In this document: in pieces, positions 24,355 to 32,917 of the stretch | Numbering within the stretch: position 1 is the stretch's first letter | Layout of the letters: each line of letters begins with the position of its first letter | Assembly: GCF_011398925.1 (NCBI RefSeq) | Contig: NZ_AP022842.1 | Coordinates: 3,940,001-4,004,000 of the forward strand | From: Bacillus sp. KH172YL63 | GTDB lineage: Bacteria; Bacillota; Bacilli; Bacillales; Bacillaceae_B | Direction of reading: 5' to 3' | Length of the DNA stretch: 64,000 bases | Program-made: the position numbers and the translations under genes | Notes under the pieces: model-generated | Seen by the model: only the letters and a program-made list of their open reading frames with translations | What the model was told of the DNA's origin: nothing | The model's database searches: none

Positions 24355-25887
24355 ATGAAGATATTGGATTCACAATCACTACATACCGGTATCGCAAAAT
24401 TGATAAACAATCTTTCAGCGGAAGGGAAGCAGATTCATGCCCTTCAACGTGATATTGAAGCTTTTATTCATCTTGACGATTCTTTTGAAGGAAAAGGAGG
24501 AGCTGCCATCCGTGCTTTCTATGAGGAATTTCATGGGACCCTTCTCTCTGCCTATTCCTATCTATTAGAAGACTTCGAGCGAACCCTTAGCAATATCAAG
24601 AGTGCAGCCGAAAACTTAGAGCCCAATCAAACCGGGTATATTCAACAATCATTTCTTTCCCATGACCTAAAAGCATCCTTAAGAAAGAGCGAAAACCTGA
24701 CACTTGATCTGGTTGATGAAGCTAATTCCACAATCAGCCGGGTCAGTGATATTGTTTACTCACCACTTCTTCATGAAAACCGGTTTACTAGTCTGCAACA
24801 ACAGGCTCAAAACAAAGTCGACCAAACAGTTGAAGACTTGACTGCATTTGATACCTCCCAAACAAAGGAACTTGATTCGGTCGAACAAAATATTCAGCTA
24901 TTAAAAAAGTATTTATACGAAGTGAACGGGATGTTTAAGAATGAAACTTTAAACATTCATACTTACGAAAGTTCCATGCTAGATGACTCAAAGTTTCATG
25001 AACACGTACATTCATATCAACAAAATCGCAAGTTATCAGTCTTTGGGGACATGTTCCTATCACCATTTGATACTATCAATAGTAAAATGAGTTGGGGAGA
25101 CAACCTTCTTGCAGGCTATCAAACGCTCTCCGTCCTGTCTGCAGGTGTATTTTCTTCCAAACTTAAAGTTCACTATCTTGGCAGCAAGCCCACACTGTGG
25201 CAGAAACTAAGAGGCAAATACGAGTTCAGTGTCAGAACCGATCCTTCTTGGACAAGTAAAGGGAAACACAGCTCCAAGCTGGCGAAAAAAATCCTTACAT
25301 TTTCAAGAGCAGAAACGCCAAGTAACCCCATGTTAAGACAGTTGCAAAGATTCGTTAAGACGTACGAAAGCCCTGCCCACATATATAAACACGCTGCCGG
25401 TTTCCCAAAAAACTTTAATAAGTTAACCGGAACACAGTTAAAGACGAGTATATATAATCGTATGACGACTGGTACTAAAGAGATCATTGGAAATACAGCG
25501 AAGGCAAAAGGGCTTACTACAGTAGGTAAAAGAATTCCGATTGTTGGAACGGCCGTTTCAGTTGTGGCAAACTTAGGAGAATTCACCTCTCCCGAAAATG
25601 TAAACATGAGTCGCTCCGAGCAATTCGGTCGTTTTGCAGGTGGAGTAGGAACAGACATGTTAGCAATCGGTGCTGGTGCTCAGTTAGGGGCAACAATTGG
25701 CAGTGTAGGGGGACCTGTCGGCATAATCGTCGGCGGAGCGGTCGGGGGACTAGTCGGTGGTCTTGCAAGTTCTAAATTTGGTGGCAAAGTCAAGGATGTC
25801 ACAGGAAAGATCAGCAAAGAAATTGGAGAAGTAGCAACTATGAAGATCAGTAAGATAAAGGATTCTGTAACCAGTTGGTTTAACTAA
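24355..25887 (+). CDS. LXG-domain type VII secreted toxin with glycine-zipper C-terminus
   Basis: 510 residues; RBS AGGAGGG. The N-terminal ~200 residues form the helical LXG targeting domain, with the motif region FEGKGGAAIRAFYEEFH (44-60). A middle region (about 250-400) is basic. The tail (424-478) is glycine-rich and hydrophobic (GTDMLAIGAGAQLGATIGS, VGGPVGIIVGGAVGGLVGG), followed by an amphipathic end. Glycine zippers of this kind occur in membrane-permeabilising LXG toxins (TspA- and TelE-like), so a pore-forming activity is more likely than a nuclease or NADase. No catalytic motif is visible. The next gene is a small membrane protein, as expected for immunity to a membrane-active toxin. 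Confidence 0.85.
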   Translation: MKILDSQSLHTGIAKLINNLSAEGKQIHALQRDIEAFIHLDDSFEGKGGAAIRAFYEEFHGTLLSAYSYLLEDFERTLSNIKSAAENLEPNQTGYIQQSFLSHDLKASLRKSENLTLDLVDEANSTISRVSDIVYSPLLHENRFTSLQQQAQNKVDQTVEDLTAFDTSQTKELDSVEQNIQLLKKYLYEVNGMFKNETLNIHTYESSMLDDSKFHEHVHSYQQNRKLSVFGDMFLSPFDTINSKMSWGDNLLAGYQTLSVLSAGVFSSKLKVHYLGSKPTLWQKLRGKYEFSVRTDPSWTSKGKHSSKLAKKILTFSRAETPSNPMLRQLQRFVKTYESPAHIYKHAAGFPKNFNKLTGTQLKTSIYNRMTTGTKEIIGNTAKAKGLTTVGKRIPIVGTAVSVVANLGEFTSPENVNMSRSEQFGRFAGGVGTDMLAIGAGAQLGATIGSVGGPVGIIVGGAVGGLVGGLASSKFGGKVKDVTGKISKEIGEVATMKISKIKDSVTSWFN

Positions 25888-25916
25888 GAAGAAATCCCAG
25901 GAAAAAGGAGAACGAT

Positions 25917-26261
25917 ATGTTCTGGACAATAGGCGACACGATTGAAGTTATCAAAATAGGAGTCGGAGTGATCTTGTGTACTCAATTTGCTTACGGCTGT
26001 ACGATAGCACTTTTAGAGAAAACAATGTTAGGTTTCTATGAGCTTTCGATATATGATCCACCAACTACAAGGTTTCAAAAAATAACAAACGTATTTCAAA
26101 AAGGATTGCTGGGTTCCGGGCATTATATTTATACAAAAATCGGAAAATACAATTGGTTCGTGCGCAAGATATTATTCCTAATTGCACTGGCAATTCAAGG
26201 GGTTCTCTCAATCACGCTATACTATATAATATCCGGGTTGCTGGAAGGTATTTTTTTATAA
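25917..26261 (+). CDS. Small membrane protein, candidate immunity protein for the LXG toxin
   Basis: 114 residues; RBS AAGGAGAA. There is one hydrophobic segment near the N-terminus (about 10-32, IKIGVGVILCTQFAYGCTIALL) and one at the C-terminus (about 85-112, ILFLIALAIQGVLSITLYYIISGLL), joined by a basic loop of about 50 residues. Not recognised as a family. Its position immediately after the toxin gene (29-base gap) and its membrane location fit an inhibitor of a pore-forming toxin. Inference from context only. Confidence 0.75.
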   Translation: MFWTIGDTIEVIKIGVGVILCTQFAYGCTIALLEKTMLGFYELSIYDPPTTRFQKITNVFQKGLLGSGHYIYTKIGKYNWFVRKILFLIALAIQGVLSITLYYIISGLLEGIFL

Positions 26262-26422
26262 CGGAAAAAAGGTGAGAAAACACCATGATTAGGAGAATCC
26301 TTTACCTTAAGCAAAATCATGCAGGCTCGAAAATATATTGCCTTCTAATGTTACATACACATTATTTTACAACCAATAGTTTTTCATCATATCCAGCAAT
26401 GATTCATACGAGGAGTGATCAA

Positions 26423-27229
26423 ATGAACCATTTACTAACCTGCACATCTGAAGAACTTGCCTTAATGGTCAGCTTATCAGGCTACGAAAGTGTAGCAAAG
26501 GGGATTGCAGAGGCTGCGATCGGAAAGAAGACCGAACAGGAATGGATTTCCATCATGGAGGCAACCAGTAAACAGCTGATCATGAAGCGCATCCTGGACG
26601 AAGAGCGGGACGCAAGAGGAGAGAATCCTTTAACGGAAGAAATGCTCCACTTTATCACCAATTATGTACAGTCCAAGAGGATGATCCGTTGTTCCAACAC
26701 ACCCGCTCAGTCTGTTCTGATGATTCATCACTACGAAAACGATGACTGGCTGCTCCACCTCATTGAAAAGGATATCATCCATGAATTTTCCATCATTTCT
26801 TCCAATGAGATAGATCATTATATGAAAGAATATTATGGCATACAGGAGCTCGACACAAAAGAGCATCGATCCTTCATACTAAGTGAGAAGAACTTCGACC
26901 GCTTAAGCAATCCGGACAAACTAAAAAAGGTGAGAAAAAGCTCGAAATTCACATCCGAAGAAGAGATCAGCTTCGACCTGTTTACTGAGGATTTAATACG
27001 CTTTGAATGGACACTATTCAACATATCCAATTTCAGAATTGTGTCACTGGAGGATGAAATGTATCTGGAAAATATCTTATTCTTCGTTCCATCCTCTCAA
27101 GGGATTTGGCTGAGCGAATACAACGATGATACAGAGACCATCCATTTTCATTTAGCCGATGAGAAAGAATGGGAAGACATGTTGCGGAGCATCGGAGAGT
27201 TTGCCTCCCACCTGGTTGAACAAGGTTGA
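26423..27229 (+). CDS. Conserved protein at the end of the LXG operon, possible secretion chaperone (EspG-like?)
   Basis: 268 residues from ATG 26423, with AGGAG eight bases upstream; longer in-frame starts lack an RBS. Soluble, alpha/beta. The opening HLLTCTSEELALMVSLSGYESVAKGIAEA, followed by a helical part and a beta-rich half (SVLMIHHYENDDWLLHLIEKDIIHEFSIISSNEI), is reminiscent in layout of EspG-type T7 chaperones, but I cannot confirm homology. It is the last gene before the operon terminator, so a role in handling or export of the cassette proteins is plausible. Confidence 0.7.
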   Translation: MNHLLTCTSEELALMVSLSGYESVAKGIAEAAIGKKTEQEWISIMEATSKQLIMKRILDEERDARGENPLTEEMLHFITNYVQSKRMIRCSNTPAQSVLMIHHYENDDWLLHLIEKDIIHEFSIISSNEIDHYMKEYYGIQELDTKEHRSFILSEKNFDRLSNPDKLKKVRKSSKFTSEEEISFDLFTEDLIRFEWTLFNISNFRIVSLEDEMYLENILFFVPSSQGIWLSEYNDDTETIHFHLADEKEWEDMLRSIGEFASHLVEQG

Positions 27230-27239
27230 TACTTCGAAT

Positions 27240-27273
27240 AAAAAAACCTCACTGTCATTAGTGAGGTTTTTTT
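27240..27273. terminator. Bidirectional terminator of the LXG operon
   Basis: AAAAACCTCACT and AGTGAGGTTTTT arms enclose GTCATT; A- and T-runs flank both sides. Confidence 0.88.
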
Positions 27274-27304
27274 ATATGGGCATGAGGGGACAAACCGAAC
27301 ATAC

Positions 27305-27382
27305 TTATCGTTCAGATTTATAAGCAATATATCCGCACCAAATAGCTAAACATATGGTCACGATGACCCAAAAACCGAACAT
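27305..27382 (-). CDS. 25-residue single-helix membrane peptide
   Basis: Reads MFGFWVIVTICLAIWCGYIA followed by YKSER. RBS GAGGTGAA lies five bases before ATG 27382. It shares the terminator of the LXG operon in the opposite direction. One membrane helix with a basic tail; function unknown. Supported only by the RBS, hydrophobic pattern and terminator. Confidence 0.5.
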   Translation of the reverse strand: MFGFWVIVTICLAIWCGYIAYKSER

Positions 27383-27646
27383 CGAATTCACCTCAATTTC
27401 ATCAATTCAAGCCTATTCCACCTGTCTTTGTGGAATATTATACCTTACTATTTAAGAGATGATAATATGAGATAAGTCTAGTCTTTCACTTTATGAAACT
27501 ACAGTACTCTCCATCTGCTTCTAATAAAGTCATTGGCTGTTACCTCAGTTTTAAAGAAAACAATAGATACGAAGATATGAATCCCTCTACTTAAAAATGA
27601 TAATCAAAGTGACCTAAATCCCATTTGACCTCTAATTTGCAGGACA
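27383..27646. other. Intergenic region, no gene seen
   Basis: It lies between the 25-residue peptide gene and the convergent-side end of the CWB2 protein gene. No hairpin with a T-run was found after the CWB2 gene. Confidence 0.4.
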
Positions 27647-28882
27647 TCAATGGTCAAAAATGCTCTTGATTACTTCCTTGGAAACAGCACTTTCTCCACC
27701 AAGTACATATATTTTTCCTTTGTTGTTTTTTAAAAAGTTTTTTACTTCGTCAGGTGTTATAGTTGGATGCACTAATAATACCTTTGCATGTAATTGTTTT
27801 GCTAGCCCAGATGCAACAACCGCATCCGGGTAATCTTGCTTTGTTTTAGATGTTGACTCTCCGCGAACCAATATTACATTGGGGCTTGTTGTATATAATT
27901 GCTTGGCTCCATCTACACTCGTACCATAGCGATTCTTACCTGAAATACGGTTGACACTATAACCTTTAGCTTTTAGCCGATTGGAGAGTTTTTCAGAGAT
28001 AACAGCCTTCCCTCCATAAATATCTACCGTATTAATGTGATTGGGTAACTCAACAGGTAAATTGTCGTTATTCGCTAAATATATGGGTACACCTTTAATA
28101 GACGCATATGCAGAAGCAGAAAGCGCATCAGCTACTGTATATCCGTTTGCAATAATAGCTTTAGTTACTTTACTTTCTTTAGATATGAGTTCATTAATTT
28201 TGGCCGCTGTTTCAAACCGGCTTGCACCGGACAGACGCTCAGTTTTGTATCCTAATCTTACTATTTTACTTTCAACTTCTTTACCTACTGCAGCAGTTCC
28301 GCCGACAAAGTATATTTTCTTAGGACTTAATCTCTTTAGTTCATCTAGTACAGCCTGGTTTATGTTTGATGAATAGGTTAGGAGAATAGGAGCGTTTTTA
28401 AGTCCCGAGAGACTAGACGCAGCTAGAGCATCAGCGGGATCATCTGCTCTAGCAATAATCACAGATTTTTCAGGACTAGTTAATCCAGTTGGCCATCCCT
28501 GTTTAGACACTTCAATTGCTGTATCTAGTCGATTAGATCCTGAAATGCGAACATAATTCATAGCGTTCTCTCCAGGAACTATTGTATAAACAGTTAGAAT
28601 TTCCTCTACATTGGGAGAGAAAGGGTTGCTTATTGCAAATTTTTGTCCGCTATACTTTACCTGGCCAGTATAAGCACCATCTAAATGAAAAAGACCGGCT
28701 TGGTAAAATCCCACAATAGCCCCTTTACAATAGTTTGTAGGGGTTGCGGCATTTTCTATGCCTAGGTTATTCGTCATAATAGTCATTTCACAGGTTCCGG
28801 TGGTTCCCTCTTCTGCAAATGAATAAGACGGAAGAATTACAAACATAGAAATAATAAAAATTACACTTAATAACTTTTTCAT
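27647..28882 (-). CDS. Secreted cell-wall-binding protein with three CWB2 repeats
   Basis: 411 residues. A signal peptide (about 1-23, cleaved near SFA-EEG) is followed by a unique N-terminal part of about 85 residues with two cysteines. Three CWB2 repeats come next, each beginning with a RISGxNRxxTA motif (RISGSNRLDTAIEVSK, RLSGASRFETAAKINE, RISGKNRYGTSVDGAK) and containing the IYFVGGTAAVGKEVE-type strand. CWB2 modules bind anionic wall polymers. The N-terminal domain is unrecognised and may be the functional part. It shares its anchor type with the protease at 1027. RBS GAGGTGAAAG. Confidence 0.88.
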   Translation of the reverse strand: MKKLLSVIFIISMFVILPSYSFAEEGTTGTCEMTIMTNNLGIENAATPTNYCKGAIVGFYQAGLFHLDGAYTGQVKYSGQKFAISNPFSPNVEEILTVYTIVPGENAMNYVRISGSNRLDTAIEVSKQGWPTGLTSPEKSVIIARADDPADALAASSLSGLKNAPILLTYSSNINQAVLDELKRLSPKKIYFVGGTAAVGKEVESKIVRLGYKTERLSGASRFETAAKINELISKESKVTKAIIANGYTVADALSASAYASIKGVPIYLANNDNLPVELPNHINTVDIYGGKAVISEKLSNRLKAKGYSVNRISGKNRYGTSVDGAKQLYTTSPNVILVRGESTSKTKQDYPDAVVASGLAKQLHAKVLLVHPTITPDEVKNFLKNNKGKIYVLGGESAVSKEVIKSIFDH

Positions 28883-29076
28883 GAGCTTTCACCTCAAAAA
28901 ATTTTTTAATAAACAATAGATCTCTTATAACATCGTCACGAAATTAACTCTATTTAGGAATTGTTTATAAAATCTGCGAAACCATTTCTTCCTTCTCCCC
29001 TCTTTACAAATTAAAAAGTATCAAACAGAGCCCGGATCCAGCCCTTGCAACCAAATGTTAAAACGTACCCCAACCA

Positions 29077-29119
29077 TAAAAAGGGACACATAAATCAATA
29101 CGATTCAGTGTCCCTTTTT
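29077..29119 (-). terminator. Terminator of the small membrane protein gene
   Basis: AAAAAGGGACAC pairs with GTGTCCCTTTTT across an 18-base loop; T-run on the minus strand. Confidence 0.75.
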
Positions 29120-29170
29120 ATCTTCAATTTAATATTCTTTAAATCAAAAGCAAGTCCAACCAAATCTAGA

Positions 29171-29284
29171 TTAATGAAAGAACCCCATCACAACTTTCAC
29201 CAAACAAAAAAATATTATCCAAAGTGGTACACTCAACAGGATTCCCCAATACATGCCTACAATAAAGTTACCTTCCTTTTTCAT
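29171..29284 (-). CDS. 37-residue small membrane protein, paralogue of 20630-20743
   Basis: Begins MKKEGNFIVGMYWG and continues LLSVPLWIIFFCLVKVVMGFFH. 27 of 37 residues are identical to the gene at 20630, with equal length and the same upstream AGGGGTGC site. An additional ATG directly precedes (29287). One membrane helix; followed by its own terminator. Unknown function. The pair lies on either side of the LXG toxin region. Confidence 0.75.
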   Translation of the reverse strand: MKKEGNFIVGMYWGILLSVPLWIIFFCLVKVVMGFFH

Positions 29285-29583
29285 CATCCAAGCACCCCTG
29301 ACAACTCATGATCCATTGGAACCATTGATTTAAACTGTCCAACATCAATAAGTAATGGTATTAGATATGATGGACAAATCGACATCAATTAAAACAGCTT
29401 TTCACTCCAATTGATGATAGATTCATAAATACAGTCATTCTCTCATGGATATCGGATGCCAAGGAAGGTCTAAGTTGTTTCCATGCTTCCCTGATTTCTC
29501 CAAGTCACTTGTTAGATGGGATTATGGTGATTTCACAGCATCTTTATTTTGGCGTGAAAGTATAAATGGAATAATATGAAAAA
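29285..29583. other. Intergenic region, no gene seen
   Basis: It lies between the small membrane protein gene and the pgcA terminator. No RBS-preceded frame or structured element was recognised. Confidence 0.45.
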
Positions 29584-29618
29584 AACGGTCTTGGCGTACA
29601 TCCTACGCTAAGACCGTT
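29584..29618 (-). terminator. Terminator of pgcA
   Basis: AACGGTCTTGGCGTA pairs with TACGCTAAGACCGTT (one G-T), followed by TTTTTT on the minus strand. Confidence 0.88.
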
Positions 29619-29629
29619 CTTATAAAATA

Positions 29630-31369
29630 TTATTTCGCCAATTCGGTTAACATCCCATCAATTTTGTTCATCAACTCTTGCTTTAACTGAGCCAATTTCC
29701 GTTCACTTTCTTCCAAGGAACTTCCCACTACACTAAAATAGAACTTGATCTTAGGTTCCGTTCCAGATGGGCGGAGACAGATCCATGATCCATCTTCTAA
29801 GAAATACTTAATCACATTCGAAGTTGGAAGTGAGATTTTCTCTTCTGTGCCCTTAGAAATACGGGTGCTGGTCTGATAATCTTCACTCGTGACTACATTC
29901 AGCCCCCCTAACACTTTAAGAGGCTTCTCTCTGCACGTCCGCAGAATCGATTGAATTTGCTCTGATCCGTCTTTTCCTTTAAGGGTCAATGATTCCAACC
30001 CTTCTTGGTAGAAACCGAAGCGTTCATATAATTCCAGCAGCACATCATAAAGTGTCTTTCCTTGTTTCTTATAGTAAGCCGCTGCTTCAGCAGCCATCAA
30101 AACAGCCTGGATGGCATCTTTGTCTCGTGCGAAGTCCCCGATTAGGTAGCCATAGCTTTCTTCATAACCGAATAAAAACTCATATTCACCAGTCTGTTCA
30201 TAGTTCTTGATTTTCTCACCGATAAATTTGAATCCTGTCAGAACGTCTTCCACGCTCGCTCCATATGATTCTGCGACTTTCCGGCCCAGCTCAGACGTGA
30301 CAATGGTTTTGAACACCCGTCCATTGGCAGGCATCGTGCCCTTTGCTTGTTTACGGTTGAGGATATAGTTCATCAGGATTGCACCGGTCTGATTCCCTGT
30401 AAGAAGGATATATTCTCCGTTCACATCCTTCACGGCTACACCTAGGCGATCGGCATCAGGATCGGTTGCAATGAGAATGTCAGCGTTTCGTTCCCGCCCA
30501 TCACGAATTGCCAGTTCAAATGCATCCTTTTCTTCAGGATTAGGTGATTTCACCGTAGAGAACTCAGGATCTGGCATTGATTGTTCCTTTACTACATGGA
30601 CGTTTTCAAATCCAAGGGCAGCAAGCCCCTTCTCCGCCATTTTCAGCCCTGTTCCATGTAATGGAGAAAAAACGATGCTTAGATCTACTTCTTTCGAAAT
30701 CCCAGGTGATTCTGAAATTGTCAGGAGTTGATCCAGATAAAAACGGTCCACTTTCTCTCCAATCATTTGGATAAGCCCTTTTTCTTTTAATTCTTCTTCA
30801 GATCTAACCAAAATGTCCAACTCATTTTCAACTTTGTTTACGTGTTGGATGACTTTATCAGCTTCTTCAGGAATCAATTGACCCCCGTCCTCTCCATATA
30901 CTTTAAATCCGTTATATTCAGGAGGATTGTGACTTGCCGTAATAACGATACCGGAGAAAGCATGAAGATGCCTTACAGCAAAAGAAAGTTCCGGCGTAGG
31001 AGTCAATTCATCAAATACATATGTATGAATACCGTGGGTAGCTAATGTTTTAGCGGCTTCCATTGCAAACTCAGGAGACTTGTATCTTGAATCGTACGCA
31101 ATGACCACTCCACGAATTTTTGCCTCTTCTCCTTGATTTACTATGTATCTTGCCAAACCTTCTGATGCTTTGCGAATGGTGTAGATGTTCATACGGTTCG
31201 TCCCGGGTCCCAATTCTCCCCGCATGCCCCCTGTGCCGAATTCAAGATTTTTATAGAAGGCATCTTCAAGGCTTTTTTCATCTGTATATTTCTCTATTAA
31301 TTGTGTATTTAACTCTTGGTCTAGTTCCTGATACGATTTCCACTTATCTAATGATGCTTGCCAGTTCAT
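29630..31369 (-). CDS. pgcA: Alpha-phosphoglucomutase / phosphomannomutase
   Basis: 579 residues from ATG 31369 (RBS GGAGGT; an upstream in-frame ATG at 31384 overlaps the RBS). It interconverts glucose 1-phosphate and glucose 6-phosphate. Family landmarks are all present: [17 protein letters not shown] at the start, phosphoserine loop [16 protein letters not shown], metal loop [11 protein letters not shown], sugar loop GYEESYGYL and phosphate-binding [12 protein letters not shown]. Full length for the Bacillus PgcA type. In this window it can take Glc-1-P from the glucosylglycerate phosphorylase at 42527 into glycolysis, and can supply UDP-glucose for the galE genes and lipoteichoic acid glycolipids. 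Confidence 0.93.
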   Translation of the reverse strand: MNWQASLDKWKSYQELDQELNTQLIEKYTDEKSLEDAFYKNLEFGTGGMRGELGPGTNRMNIYTIRKASEGLARYIVNQGEEAKIRGVVIAYDSRYKSPEFAMEAAKTLATHGIHTYVFDELTPTPELSFAVRHLHAFSGIVITASHNPPEYNGFKVYGEDGGQLIPEEADKVIQHVNKVENELDILVRSEEELKEKGLIQMIGEKVDRFYLDQLLTISESPGISKEVDLSIVFSPLHGTGLKMAEKGLAALGFENVHVVKEQSMPDPEFSTVKSPNPEEKDAFELAIRDGRERNADILIATDPDADRLGVAVKDVNGEYILLTGNQTGAILMNYILNRKQAKGTMPANGRVFKTIVTSELGRKVAESYGASVEDVLTGFKFIGEKIKNYEQTGEYEFLFGYEESYGYLIGDFARDKDAIQAVLMAAEAAAYYKKQGKTLYDVLLELYERFGFYQEGLESLTLKGKDGSEQIQSILRTCREKPLKVLGGLNVVTSEDYQTSTRISKGTEEKISLPTSNVIKYFLEDGSWICLRPSGTEPKIKFYFSVVGSSLEESERKLAQLKQELMNKIDGMLTELAK

Positions 31370-31526
31370 TGGTTGGACCTCCATTGATGCATAGTCTATT
31401 TGTTTTACTTTTATATTATAAAGAAAGAATGGCCTTTTGATAAGTTCATTTGACTGGAAAAATCCAAATTCTTCATATTTTCCCTACCTTCATCCCAAAG
31501 TAATGCTTTCCAAACCTATATCCCCT

Positions 31527-32561
31527 TCACCCCACAACTCCGCCCCGACGCTCACGGTACTCCTTCAGCTCAGCCATCAACTTTGCCTTCTCCGCTTCAA
31601 ACTCTTCATCATTTGTCTCCTGCACTCCCTCCCCCTCATCGGTGAACCAGTCCGGCAGCTTCTCGGTACGGATTAGCTTTCTACCCGTGCTATAAAGTTT
31701 CCGCTTATGCACTTTCTCGAACATGAACTGAAATTCTTTCATCTTCGCATCCTTCACATCACGCACATTCATCTGCTCCCATTTCACCAGGATCGCGTCC
31801 ACATAACTCCAATAATGCTTCCCCTGTTCAACCGCCCGCTTCATCGCTTCTACAACCAAACTCTCTGAAAGACTTTCACACCAAGCTTTGATTTTCTCTT
31901 TCATATGAGAACCGAGTCTGCCGAATCCATTGTCATTGAAAAAGATCAGCGGACACTCGCATGTGCTTTGTTGTTGTTGTTCATTTTTTGAAGAATTCTT
32001 TGAAGTACTCTCTGTATACGTCCCCTCTTCCAGGAAAGGAGCCCCTTCATCCGGTTGGGACAGACCTTCCTTTGAAGTGGATATCATGATACGTTCTGTC
32101 GTACCCTGCGGACAAATAGACACAAGGTCAGCCACATTACACCGTTCATCCATAATCCGCTTCACGTTCTCCACGATCGGCTGCACATACATCACATTGT
32201 TCAAAATCAAACTGGATGTTGAAATCGTCCTGAACTCACGGACAAGCAAATGGTGATCAACAAGAAAATCAACGGCATCCTTCACCTGCCGCTTCGTAAA
32301 ACCATATGTATCAGCGAAAGCCTGATAGCTCTTCTGCAGCATATCCGCCTTGAATTTCGTCTTGGCACCGATGATCATTCCACTGTCATCCCTGATCATC
32401 GTAGGTCTGTACCAATAAATGATATCGGCCAGTAACGCGATGGCAACAAAATGGGGCTTGCCGCTAGAGAAAGTGATGTTCTTGTACCATAAGTGAGGGA
32501 TGATATTCCCCACGATTTCTAATGTATTGATTTGATCTGCAATGTGACAACCTGATTTCAT
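31527..32561 (-). CDS. DnaD-domain protein (replication-associated)
   Basis: 344 residues. An N-terminal winged-helix region (PHFVAIALLADIIYWYRPT, YGFTKRQVKDAVDFLVDHHLLVREFR) is of the replisome-organiser type. A Ser/Gln-rich linker (about 180-200) leads to a DnaD/DnaB_2 domain (FGRLGSHMKEKIKAWCESL, AVEQGKHYWSYVDAILVKWEQMNV) with the YWxYVxxILxxW signature. The tail is acidic and charged. Such proteins load helicase at phage or chromosomal origins. No other phage gene is nearby, so it is either a domesticated remnant or an accessory chromosomal copy. Confidence 0.85.
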   Translation of the reverse strand: MKSGCHIADQINTLEIVGNIIPHLWYKNITFSSGKPHFVAIALLADIIYWYRPTMIRDDSGMIIGAKTKFKADMLQKSYQAFADTYGFTKRQVKDAVDFLVDHHLLVREFRTISTSSLILNNVMYVQPIVENVKRIMDERCNVADLVSICPQGTTERIMISTSKEGLSQPDEGAPFLEEGTYTESTSKNSSKNEQQQQSTCECPLIFFNDNGFGRLGSHMKEKIKAWCESLSESLVVEAMKRAVEQGKHYWSYVDAILVKWEQMNVRDVKDAKMKEFQFMFEKVHKRKLYSTGRKLIRTEKLPDWFTDEGEGVQETNDEEFEAEKAKLMAELKEYRERRGGVVG

Positions 32562-32679
32562 GTTCTATTCCACCCTTCTGATCTATTCATTATTTAGATA
32601 GGGATCAATCGTGAAATAGGACACCCGTGTGAAAAATTTATTAATAAGATGAATCAGGAGGTCTCTTTGCTCCTCTACT

Positions 32680-32751
32680 TCACCTTTTTTTAAAAGCAAT
32701 ATAAAAACTAAAAAAAGAAAACAGTGCAACAAATAGACTGCCCATTCTCAC
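32680..32751 (-). CDS. Possible 23-residue membrane peptide
   Basis: From GTG 32751 with RBS AAGGTGG: RMGSLFVALFSFFSFYIAF followed by KKR. A related 3' end (FFSCYTAFKK) is readable at 15742-15780, cut by REP copy B, which suggests the sequence is a repeated small gene. Low confidence. Confidence 0.35.
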   Translation of the reverse strand: MRMGSLFVALFSFFSFYIAFKKR

Positions 32752-32801
32752 ATCGATGCCACCTTGCATAGTGAAAAACCGAAAAGCGAAATAAACGCCC
32801 G

Positions 32802-32883
32802 AGTCATGGGGACGGTTCTTCTGCTTCTGCTCCCCCTCCGAAACACTTAAAAAAGAAGCAAGAGAACCGTCCCCTTGCTTCCT
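32802..32883 (+). repeat. REP-like palindromic element, copy E
   Basis: GGGGACGGTTC (32808-32818) and GAACCGTCCCC (32864-32874), with TTCTGCTTCTGCTCC between and CTTGCTTCC after. It lies between the DnaD gene and manP, 14 kb from the transposase. Confidence 0.85.
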
Positions 32884-32917
32884 TTCTTTTTGTTCTATAG
32901 ATCTATGAAGAACTGGG

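Noticed and set aside
25650..25790. Glycine-codon-rich repetitive stretch as a CRISPR or tandem DNA repeat
   Set aside because: It encodes the glycine-zipper tail of the LXG toxin; units are irregular and no spacer pattern exists.
26285..26422. 46-residue N-terminal extension of the last T7 operon gene
   Set aside because: No RBS precedes ATG 26285, while AGGAG is well placed before ATG 26423.
31527..32561. DnaD-domain gene as evidence of a prophage
   Set aside because: No capsid, integrase, lysis or repressor genes are near; both neighbours are ordinary metabolic genes.
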